Positions 1 to 5,850 of a stretch of 6,778 nt of DNA are shown in pieces. The notes below the pieces were generated by a model, which had not been told where the DNA came from, made no database searches, and worked only from the letters and a program-made list of their open reading frames with translations. The DNA comes from Oscillospiraceae bacterium (GTDB taxonomy: Bacteria > Bacillota > Clostridia > Oscillospirales > Ruminococcaceae): positions 1 to 6,778 of the forward strand of contig DNUB01000276.1 of the NCBI GenBank assembly GCA_003508605.1. Reading direction: 5' to 3'. The position numbers and the translations under genes were made by a program. Numbering within the stretch: position 1 is the stretch's first letter; every line of letters starts with the position of its first letter.

Positions 1-40
1 GGAAAAGGCAGCGGTACGGGCGCAGCTCGTAAAAATTCCC

Positions 41-91
41 AAAAGCCAAACGCAGTTCAAAAAGCCAACGCAGTAAAAAAGCCAACGCAGT
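41..91. repeat. Three tandem copies of a 15-16 bp repeat
   Basis: Three near-identical units of the form AAAAGCCAACGCAGT lie at 41-56, 60-74 and 77-91; the first has one extra A. Unit ends are 18 and 17 bases apart, so the array is not a clean multiple of three and is unlikely to be a designed peptide repeat. It sits just before a probable terminator, so it may be the tail of an upstream gene or a short intergenic repeat. On the minus strand each unit reads as a GC-rich core followed by a T run. Function unknown. Confidence 0.8.
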
Positions 92-99
92 ACCCCCGC

Positions 100-142
100 C
101 GCAAGGCGAAAAAAGCTGTTGACGCCTCCATTGCGTTTTTTT
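100..142 (+). terminator. Probable intrinsic terminator of an upstream transcript
   Basis: CGCAA (100-104) pairs with TTGCG (131-135), and GGCG (105-108) pairs with CGCC (123-126). This gives a nine-pair stem with a 4 nt bulge (127-130) and a 14 nt loop, followed directly by seven T (136-142). The bulge and large loop make it weaker than a classic terminator, but the T run and its position before a strong new promoter fit. Reading frames from the left edge close at 28-30, 74-76 and 142-144, so I cannot tell which frame, if any, is the end of the upstream gene. Confidence 0.45.
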
Positions 143-164
143 AAGCAGAAAGTTTAAGCAGAAA
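140..164. promoter_or_regulatory. 12 bp direct repeat upstream of the promoter, candidate regulator site
   Basis: The exact 12-mer TTTAAGCAGAAA occurs at 140-151 and again at 153-164, a 13 bp period, ending 11 bp before the -35 box at 176. OmpR/PhoB-family regulators bind tandem direct half-sites, often next to the -35 box, and such a regulator is encoded in this operon, so autoregulation is possible. The 13 bp period is longer than the usual 10-11 bp, which weakens the case. The repeat is seen directly; its role is inference. Confidence 0.4.
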
Positions 165-175
165 CCCCAAAACAG

Positions 176-204
176 TTGACTAATACCTCGGAATGTATTA
201 TAAT
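176..204 (+). promoter_or_regulatory. Sigma-A type promoter for the membrane protein-to-kinase operon
   Basis: TTGACT (176-181) and TATAAT (199-204) are separated by exactly 17 bp: one mismatch to the -35 consensus and a perfect -10. The surroundings are AT-rich. Transcription would start near 211 and give a leader of about 218 nt before the first gene. It is the only strong promoter I see in the window and lies upstream of all six genes. Confidence 0.85.
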
Positions 205-210
205 ATAATA

Positions 211-428
211 TGAATATGTATGTCAGCTAAGCGGTTTCCACTAAAATATATTTGTTTGTCCGGGGAAATATTACAGCTTGATTACATAGTCCTCCGTCAT
301 ATAAAAAAACAAATTGCTTATTTAAGTCGAAAGAACAAATAAAACATAAGGGGCGTCTCCGATAACCTTATTTGAGGGAAAACGGATTTTTGGAGAAGCC
401 CCAAAGAAAGAACAAGAAGGAATATTTT
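211..428 (+). promoter_or_regulatory. Long 5' leader with a two-part hairpin (350-402)
   Basis: The stretch between the predicted transcription start and the first gene holds no convincing open reading frame; an ATG at 210 gives only six codons. GGGGC (350-354) pairs with GCCCC (398-402), and TCTCC (356-360) pairs with GGAGA (392-396), with a single G-A mismatch between the two five-pair helices. A 31 nt loop (361-391) could fold a small inner stem. No T run follows, so it is not a terminator; the ribosome binding site begins 13 nt later. I could not match it to a riboswitch class I know. Confidence 0.5.
415..421 (+). promoter_or_regulatory. Ribosome binding site that fixes the start of the first gene
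   Basis: AGAAGGA lies 7 nt before the ATG at 429. The upstream in-frame TTG at 372 has no such site in good position and would lie inside the loop of the leader hairpin, so the ATG at 429 is preferred. Confidence 0.8.
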
Positions 429-1310
429 ATGAAAAAGAAAGTTAACATCGTTCCCGCAGCTGCCTTTGCCGCTTCCCTGATCGCTGTGATATTTCGGGTG
501 TTTCAGCTTTTGGTGGTGGTGGATTACGGCGAAATGGGATTTTTTGATTTTAATGCGGGATTTTTCGCCTGCTACGGCTTATACATCTTTTTTGCCGTGG
601 CCGCCCTTATTTTGACGGCGGGAGTGATTCTTGACAACACCAAAATGAACGACGCTTATGTATGCGGTGTTAAATCTCTTACCTCAAAGCAAACTGCCGC
701 TTTGGGCATTTCCTTTTTGCTGGCTGCCTGCCTGAAGCTTTACGACGTCGTTTTCGGCTTTAGGGGCGTTTCTCTGGATTTTGTGGGCGAGGCGGTGATT
801 TTTGCGGTATTCGCCCTTATCGGATTTATGCTGTTAAGCAGAAAAAGCGTACGCCCCTCTGCGGGATATATGCAGCTGCTTATTGCGGTAAGCTTTACCG
901 TTAAGGCGGCGGCACTGTTTATGCAGGATACCATTATCGTAAGAGTAAGCGACGAGCTTATTCTGCTTTTGTCCTATATTGCCTCAACGCTGTTTTTTCT
1001 TGCACTGGGACGTTTCCTTTCCTGCAACGAATCAAAGCATACAAGAGGAAAGCTTTTTGTCTGCGGCGGGGCTGCCGCTATGTTTTCCTGCTCGGCGTCG
1101 CTTGCGGGGCTGATTGCACGCTTGATTGACAGCCGGTATATGGAGGGTCATACCGCAATGCACCCCCTTTCCCAGATCGGAGCGGCGATTATCGCATTTA
1201 CGGTTATCGTAATTTTATACAGCAAAAGAAAAAGCTATACCGAAAGGCTTGAGGAGCTTGAAAATCAGAGTGAAAACGAAGAAAAATCCGATGAAATGCC
1301 CCAAGTGTAG
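429..1310 (+). CDS. Uncharacterised multi-pass membrane protein (293 aa)
   Basis: I do not recognise this family. The protein is mostly hydrophobic, with about eight likely transmembrane helices near residues 7-31, 44-67, 88-109, 116-136, 147-166, 174-197, 208-230 and 246-264. It has a short Lys-rich N-terminus (MKKK) and a charged cytoplasmic tail (265-293) rich in Glu. There is no clear catalytic motif, ATP-binding site or transporter signature. Cysteines are scattered (for example C48, C79, C101, C199, C212, C221) without a metal-site pattern. The ATG at 429 is chosen for its ribosome binding site; a TTG at 372 would add 19 residues. It is the first gene after the promoter and its end overlaps the start of the lipoprotein gene, suggesting coupled translation. 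Only 1 of its 21 isoleucines is coded by ATA, unlike the response regulator downstream. A role as membrane partner of the lipoprotein or kinase is guesswork. Confidence 0.85.
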   Translation: MKKKVNIVPAAAFAASLIAVIFRVFQLLVVVDYGEMGFFDFNAGFFACYGLYIFFAVAALILTAGVILDNTKMNDAYVCGVKSLTSKQTAALGISFLLAACLKLYDVVFGFRGVSLDFVGEAVIFAVFALIGFMLLSRKSVRPSAGYMQLLIAVSFTVKAAALFMQDTIIVRVSDELILLLSYIASTLFFLALGRFLSCNESKHTRGKLFVCGGAAAMFSCSASLAGLIARLIDSRYMEGHTAMHPLSQIGAAIIAFTVIVILYSKRKSYTERLEELENQSENEEKSDEMPQV

Positions 1311-2655
1311 ACCGATTATTAAAGCGCGGAGCCTTCCGAGGATTGCCGCTTTAACCCTGCTTTCGGTTTTTGCAATGTCGCTGTGCGGCTGCACCTTTTT
1401 TGACGCTTCTTTGGAGGGAATGCTTTCCCCCCCTAAGCTTACAAAGGCGCAGACGGAGATTTACAACGCCCTTACCCTAAGCATAGGCGAGCAGTCGGAG
1501 CTTATCTATCCCAAATCGGGAGAATACCGCAGTCCCTTTGTGCTTTTTGATATGGACGATGAGATTACGGAGGAGGCAATTGTTTTCTACCGTGAAAAAT
1601 CTCCCAATGCGGGGGCGGTCAGCGGACTTAGAATGAATCTTCTTGACAGGAAGGGAGGACACTGGGTATCCGTGTCCGACTGCTCCTTGCCGGGTACGGA
1701 CATAGAAAACGTAAGCTTTTACAATTTCGGCGAGGGCATAAACGTGATCGTGTGCAGCAGCTTTCCGGGACAGTCGGAAAACGCTTTGAGCGTCCTTAAC
1801 TATTCCGTCGGCAGGCTGCGGGAGCTGTATAGGTCAAACTACGGCTTTATGGATATTTACGATATAAACGACGACGGCTATGACGAGCTGTTTCTGGTGA
1901 GCTACGACCCCGCCATGGAAAGCAATGTAGCTTCTCTTGTGGGACAAAGCCGGGGCGACAGGGGGGAGGAAAGCCGATTCGGGCTTTTAAGCTCCGCCTC
2001 CCTGCCCGAGGACGTGGTTTTTGTGCAGCGGCTTACCAGGCAGAGACTCGGCGAAGGCAGGTTTCTGCTGTTTCTTGATCATTCCAAGGGGGAAAACTCC
2101 TATGGCACGCAGGTTTTAAGCTGCTTTTCCGACGCCCTTTTTTTGCTTGATTTCGGCGAGGCCATGGCAAGAAGAAGCAACTCCAATATACCTATGCTGT
2201 ACAGCACGGACATTGACGGCGACGGAGTGGTTGAGGTGCCGGTCACCTATCCTATGTTAGGCTACGAGGGTCTTACCGTTCCCGAACAGATGTTCCGGGT
2301 GGATTGGCTTGTGGTCAACAACGACAGTATATTTTCCGTTGCTTCGAAATACAGCACCTATGTAAGCATTGGCTATGAATATATTTTCTACATTCCCGTA
2401 AGGTGGCAGGGCTTTGTCACCGTTCAGAAAATGGAGAACAACACGGTAAACTTTGTGCTTTATGACAATAACAGCTTTGCCGACATAATGTTGTCGGTAA
2501 GGGTTTCGGAGACTCCTCCCGAGGAGGAGGGCTGGGAGCATTACGGCGACGGGGACAGCAAGGTCTACATTAAATCTCCCAAGGGCGATTTTCCTATGGC
2601 CTTTACGGCGGACGAGCTTAAAAGCAGTCTTTATATTGTTCCGAAAAAGGGGTGA
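1291..2655 (+). CDS. Predicted lipoprotein with degenerate FG-GAP/VCBS-like calcium-loop motifs (454 aa)
   Basis: The N-terminus has basic residues, a hydrophobic stretch (about 19-31) and a lipobox LCGC (31-34), so C34 is the likely lipidated residue and the mature protein would sit outside the cytoplasmic membrane. Asp-rich loops DINDDGYDE (191-199) and DIDGDGVVE (307-315), plus a weaker FDMDDEITEE (86-95), resemble the calcium-binding loops of FG-GAP/VCBS repeats, in which an acidic loop is followed by a beta strand. The rest looks beta-rich. No enzyme motif is visible. The ATG at 1291 is used, with a weak GAAG site; a GTG at 1270, 13 nt after GAGGAG, would add seven residues. An odd CPKC pair (residues 3-6) precedes the signal. 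The gene overlaps the upstream one by 20 nt and ends 6 nt before the response regulator. It may be a surface sensor or accessory factor for the kinase, which is inference. Confidence 0.85.
   Translation: MKCPKCRPIIKARSLPRIAALTLLSVFAMSLCGCTFFDASLEGMLSPPKLTKAQTEIYNALTLSIGEQSELIYPKSGEYRSPFVLFDMDDEITEEAIVFYREKSPNAGAVSGLRMNLLDRKGGHWVSVSDCSLPGTDIENVSFYNFGEGINVIVCSSFPGQSENALSVLNYSVGRLRELYRSNYGFMDIYDINDDGYDELFLVSYDPAMESNVASLVGQSRGDRGEESRFGLLSSASLPEDVVFVQRLTRQRLGEGRFLLFLDHSKGENSYGTQVLSCFSDALFLLDFGEAMARRSNSNIPMLYSTDIDGDGVVEVPVTYPMLGYEGLTVPEQMFRVDWLVVNNDSIFSVASKYSTYVSIGYEYIFYIPVRWQGFVTVQKMENNTVNFVLYDNNSFADIMLSVRVSETPPEEEGWEHYGDGDSKVYIKSPKGDFPMAFTADELKSSLYIVPKKG
2649..2655 (+). promoter_or_regulatory. 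Ribosome binding site overlapping a stop codon
   Basis: GGGGTGA ends in the TGA stop of the lipoprotein gene and sits 6 nt before the response regulator ATG at 2662. This is a strong match to the anti-Shine-Dalgarno sequence, and its overlap with the stop points to translational coupling. Confidence 0.7.
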
Positions 2656-2661
2656 AACAAA

Positions 2662-3363
2662 ATGATTCTGAAAAACATATTGGTTTGCGAGGACGAGGAT
2701 GCGATCCGTGACTTTGTTGTAATAAACCTTAAAAGAGCAGGATATGACGTAACCGACGTAAACTGCGGCGAGGACGCCTTAAGGGAGTTTGAGCTTTCCG
2801 GAGGCAGATTTTCCATAGTAATACTTGACATTATGATGCCCGGCATAAGCGGTCTTGAGGTATGCAAGGCGATAAGGGAGAAGGATTCGGCAATAGGGAT
2901 AATTATGCTTACCGCAAAAAGTCAGGAGATAGACAAGGTGCAGGGACTTTCGGGAGGCGCAGACGATTATATAACAAAGCCCTTCTCCCCTCTTGAGTTA
3001 GTGGCAAGGGTTGACGCCGTGTTCCGCAGAATCTCCCATACCGGCGTGCAAAAGGACGAAAAGAAATATATCAGCTCGGGGCCCTTTACTCTTGACGTTC
3101 AGAGCAGGACCGTCACAAAAAACGGCCGGCCTATCGAGCTTACTCAGATAGAGTACGGGCTTATGGAATATTTTATCACCAACGAGGGGATCGCCCTTGA
3201 CAGAAATTCCATACTTAAAAAGATATGGCAGGACGAATATAATATAGACGCCAAAATAGTGGACGTAAACGTACGGCGGCTTCGCATGAAGATCGAAGAC
3301 ACCCCCTCCGCCCCCTCCTTTATTCAGACGGTTTGGGGCTATGGATATCGGTGGGTAATTTAA
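2662..3363 (+). CDS. OmpR/PhoB-family response regulator (233 aa)
   Basis: Cytoplasmic transcription regulator, probably phosphorylated by the kinase encoded next to it. The receiver domain (about 4-120) has the acidic pocket E10/D11, phospho-acceptor D56 in VILDIMMPG, switch residue T84 in MLTAK and the invariant K106 in TKPF. The C-terminal winged-helix DNA-binding domain (about 136-233) shows the family features: IELTQIEYGLMEYF (158-171), a recognition-helix region VDVNVRRLRMKIED (200-213) and the wing signature VWGYGYRW (224-231). Length and domain order are normal and no key residue is missing. The ATG at 2662 has a strong ribosome binding site. It lies 6 nt from each neighbour. Paralogues such as PhoB, PhoP, WalR and VicR cannot be told apart from sequence alone, so no symbol is given. 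Its targets are unknown; the direct repeat at 140-164 is a candidate site for autoregulation. Confidence 0.96.
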   Translation: MILKNILVCEDEDAIRDFVVINLKRAGYDVTDVNCGEDALREFELSGGRFSIVILDIMMPGISGLEVCKAIREKDSAIGIIMLTAKSQEIDKVQGLSGGADDYITKPFSPLELVARVDAVFRRISHTGVQKDEKKYISSGPFTLDVQSRTVTKNGRPIELTQIEYGLMEYFITNEGIALDRNSILKKIWQDEYNIDAKIVDVNVRRLRMKIEDTPSAPSFIQTVWGYGYRWVI

Positions 3364-3369
3364 AGCGGT

Positions 3370-4782
3370 ATGGCTAAGAAAAAAAAGAGTATTGCCTCCC
3401 GCTGGTTTGTGAACAGCTTCAGCATAGTTGCCGCAATAGCGGTGATCGCCATAATCGGCACCTATGTTATTGCAAAAAATTACTATTACAGTGTGGTAAG
3501 CCAGTATTTGGGCGGGGAAGCCAACGTTATTTCCGAGGTTTTGGAAAGGTACTGCGAGGACTCTCCCGCAACCTATGCCAAGGAGATAAGGGATATTGTG
3601 GAGTTTTTCGACAAGAAAAACGTTATGGAGCTTATGGTCATCGACAAAAACGGAAACCCCAAAATATCCAGCAGCGGATTTTCCCCCGAGGCGGAAACGG
3701 AAATGCCCGACTATAAGGCGGCTATGGAAAGCGAAACGGGCAGGGCGGAATATATAGGAAAAACAGAGCATGGCGGCGAAAGCGAAAAATATATGGCGGT
3801 GACCGTCGCCATAACTCCGGGAAACTCGGGCTATACGGCAATAAGGCTTGTCGCCAGCCTTGAAAAAGTGGATTCGCAGCTTGTAAAGCTTGTTCTTATC
3901 GCCCTTGCGGCGGCGGTGTTCATACTTGTTGTCGTTCTGATACTGGGCATTTACTTTATTACCTCCATCGTTTCCCCCATAAAGGAAATGTCAAAATCCG
4001 CAAAAAAGCTTGCAAAGGGCAGCTTTGACCAAAGGATAAAGGTAAAGCGCAACGACGAGATAGGCGATTTATGCCTTGCCTTTAACCATATGGCTGACGA
4101 GCTGGAAAACAGCGAAAAGATAAAAAACGACTTTATAAGCTCCGTTTCCCATGAGCTGAGAACGCCTCTTACCGCAATAAAGGGCTGGAGCGAAACTATT
4201 TTAGAGCTGAGGGACGAGGAAACCTTGACCAAGGGGATGAAGGTGATCGTTACCGAAACCGAGCGTCTTTCCGCTATGGTAGAGGAGCTGTTGGACTTTT
4301 CCCGCATTCAGAACAAGAAATTGCAGCTGCAAAGGGCGGATATGGATATTTTAGCGGAGCTGGCGGAGGCAGTGCTTATTTATACCGAAAGAGCGGCGAA
4401 AAACGGAATTGTCATAAGCTATCATGAGCCTGAGGGAGCGGCGATAATAAACGGCGATAAAAACCGATTAAGACAGGTATTTATAAATATAATAGACAAT
4501 GCGGTAAAATACAGTCAAAAGGGCGGAGTTATAAATGTGGAAGCTAATCTGAAATCGAATGAGGTGGATATAAAGATCTCCGACAACGGCTGCGGCATAA
4601 GCAAGGAGGATCTTCCAAAGGTCAAAAACCGCTTTTATAAGGCAAACAACACCGTGCGAGGCTCAGGCATAGGCTTGGCGGTGGCGGACGAGCTTGTTAC
4701 GCTGCATAAGGGAAAGCTTAAGATAGAAAGCGAGCTTGGAAAGGGTACGGTTGTAAGCATAATCTTACCCGTTAAAAATTGA
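3370..4782 (+). CDS. Membrane sensor histidine kinase with HAMP domain (470 aa)
   Basis: Likely partner of the response regulator just upstream. Layout: basic N-terminus, first membrane helix (about 16-35), extracytoplasmic sensor region of about 135 residues that may be a PAS/Cache-like fold (VMELMVIDKNGNPKISSS, 85-102), second membrane helix (about 171-197), HAMP linker (about 198-250, with P203 and E230), then the kinase core. The H-box VSHELRTPLTAI has H261 as phospho-acceptor. The ATP-binding domain has the N-box with N377 (IIDNAVKYS), G1 DNGCGI (405-410), F-box RFYKAN (421-426) and G2 GSGIGLAV (431-438). Only four residues separate F-box and G2, so the ATP lid is short. The ATG at 3370 has only a weak ribosome binding site 6 nt after the regulator stop, suggesting translational coupling. 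All catalytic motifs are intact. The signal is unknown; the upstream lipoprotein is a candidate partner. Confidence 0.96.
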   Translation: MAKKKKSIASRWFVNSFSIVAAIAVIAIIGTYVIAKNYYYSVVSQYLGGEANVISEVLERYCEDSPATYAKEIRDIVEFFDKKNVMELMVIDKNGNPKISSSGFSPEAETEMPDYKAAMESETGRAEYIGKTEHGGESEKYMAVTVAITPGNSGYTAIRLVASLEKVDSQLVKLVLIALAAAVFILVVVLILGIYFITSIVSPIKEMSKSAKKLAKGSFDQRIKVKRNDEIGDLCLAFNHMADELENSEKIKNDFISSVSHELRTPLTAIKGWSETILELRDEETLTKGMKVIVTETERLSAMVEELLDFSRIQNKKLQLQRADMDILAELAEAVLIYTERAAKNGIVISYHEPEGAAIINGDKNRLRQVFINIIDNAVKYSQKGGVINVEANLKSNEVDIKISDNGCGISKEDLPKVKNRFYKANNTVRGSGIGLAVADELVTLHKGKLKIESELGKGTVVSIILPVKN

Positions 4783-4802
4783 AATTAAAGAAATTTAAGG
4801 CA

Positions 4803-4843
4803 GCGGCGCATAAAACCGTAAGGCTGTTTTTACGGCAAGCCGC
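4803..4843 (+). promoter_or_regulatory. Nested hairpin between the kinase gene and yqhQ
   Basis: An inner stem CCGTAA (4816-4821) pairs with TTACGG (4830-4835) around an 8 nt loop, and an outer stem GCGGC (4803-4807) pairs with GCCGC (4839-4843). No T run follows on the plus strand, so it is not a standard terminator. It could be an RNA processing site, a weak attenuator or a translation control element before the ribosome binding site at 4851. On the minus strand the inner stem is followed by a short T run. No clear promoter is visible in this 78 nt gap. Confidence 0.4.
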
Positions 4844-4860
4844 CTAAAGAAAGGAACGCT

Positions 4861-5850
4861 ATGAAAGAAAAACCCATACGCCGTACAAGCATCGGCGGTC
4901 AGGCGCTTATTGAGGGCATAATGATGAGAGGAGTCAGCAAGGGCGCAATGGCAGTGAGAAAGAAGGACGGCACCATCGATGTGGAGGAATGGGATCTGCC
5001 GGAGCGCAAATGGTATCAGAAATGCCCCTTTGTCAGAGGCATATTTAACTTTGTTCTGCAGGTAAAGGACGGTATGACTTATATGAATAAGTCAATGGAA
5101 AAATCGGGGTATCTTGACGATGAGGAAAACGAGGAGCGGTCAAAGCTTGAAAAATGGCTTGACGAAAAGTTCGGGGATAAGATCTTTCCCGTTATTACCT
5201 TTATCGGCGGTTTTTTGGGAATAGCCCTTGCCGTCGTGCTGTTTTTGTTTGTCCCCACCTGGCTTTTTACGGGGCTGCAGGCGCTTTTGGGCGATAGGGA
5301 CATTTCACCGTTCCGTTCGCTTTTTGAAGGGCTGATTAAAATTGCCATATACATTCTGTATCTTTGGCTTACCTCTCTTATGAAGGATATAAAAAGAACC
5401 TACGAGTATCACGGCGCAGAGCATAAGACGATAGCCACCTATGAAGCGGGGGAGGAGCTTACCGTTGACAATGTAAAAAAACACAGCCGCTTTCACCCCC
5501 GCTGCGGAACAAGCTTTGTTTTTTTGGTTTTGGCGGTAAGCATTCTGGTAACCTCCCTTGTTCCCATCAACAGCGAATCCTTTGTGATATGGTTCGGAAT
5601 AAGCAAGGGTGCTGCGGACCTGTTAAGGGTAGCCTGCAAGCTGCTTTTGCTCCCTCTTATCGTAGGCATAAGCTATGAGATAATCAAAATTGCGGGACGG
5701 TACGACAATATTGCCACCAGAATAATATCCGCTCCCGGACTTGCCATGCAAAGGCTTACCACAAGAGAGCCGGACGGCTCGCAGATCGAATGTGCCATAG
5801 CCGCCATTAAGCCCTGTCTGCCCAAGGAGGACGAGGACGATAAATGGTAA
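4861..5850 (+). CDS. yqhQ: YqhQ/DUF1385 family membrane protein (329 aa)
   Basis: Member of the DUF1385 family (COG3872), described as predicted metal-dependent enzymes; the biochemical function is not established to my knowledge. The family signatures are all present: GGQALIEGIMMRG (12-24), PFVRG (56-60), YHGAEHKTI (183-191) with H184 and H188, HPRCGTSF (212-219) with H212 and C215, and a C-terminal REPDGSQIECAIAAI (302-316). The His/Cys residues could bind metal, which is inferred. Hydrophobic helices lie near 111-133, 153-174, 217-235 and 255-277, so it is an integral membrane protein. Length is usual for the family. The ATG at 4861 follows AAGGA at 4851-4855 with 5 nt spacing. The gene lies 78 nt after the kinase and overlaps prmC by 7 nt. 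DUF1385 next to prmC is a common Firmicutes arrangement, which supports both calls. Confidence 0.93.
   Translation: MKEKPIRRTSIGGQALIEGIMMRGVSKGAMAVRKKDGTIDVEEWDLPERKWYQKCPFVRGIFNFVLQVKDGMTYMNKSMEKSGYLDDEENEERSKLEKWLDEKFGDKIFPVITFIGGFLGIALAVVLFLFVPTWLFTGLQALLGDRDISPFRSLFEGLIKIAIYILYLWLTSLMKDIKRTYEYHGAEHKTIATYEAGEELTVDNVKKHSRFHPRCGTSFVFLVLAVSILVTSLVPINSESFVIWFGISKGAADLLRVACKLLLLPLIVGISYEIIKIAGRYDNIATRIISAPGLAMQRLTTREPDGSQIECAIAAIKPCLPKEDEDDKW

Noticed and set aside
41..91. CRISPR-like array
   Set aside because: The units are about 15 bp with 2-3 bp between them, far too short for repeats with spacers, and no cas gene is present.
97..114. Small hairpin CGCC-GCAA-GGCG followed by an A run
   Set aside because: The stem has only four pairs and is followed by A rather than T on the plus strand. 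The larger fold 100-135 followed by seven T explains the region better.
68..135. Minus-strand ATG (complement of 133-135) giving a peptide of about 22 codons
   Set aside because: It has no ribosome binding site and runs through the repeats; it ends within them and looks like chance.
1..144. Frame open from the left edge to a stop at 142-144, possible tail of an upstream gene
   Set aside because: It runs through the repeats and into the terminator T run, and other frames closing at 28-30 or 74-76 are equally possible, so no coding call is justified.
372..428. TTG start that would extend the membrane protein by 19 residues
   Set aside because: There is no well-placed ribosome binding site, the start lies in the loop of the leader hairpin, and the added residues are highly charged. 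The ATG at 429 has AGAAGGA at 7 nt.
2998..3771. 257-codon open frame on the minus strand
   Set aside because: It lies opposite the response regulator and kinase genes, both of which show intact family motifs. The peptide has no recognisable domain, and the frame is most likely a by-product of codon bias.
4751..4814. Possible weak promoters (TTGTAA or TTGAAA) at the end of the kinase gene
   Set aside because: No acceptable -10 box lies at 16-18 bp; the CATAAA at 4809 is 24 bp from TTGAAA.
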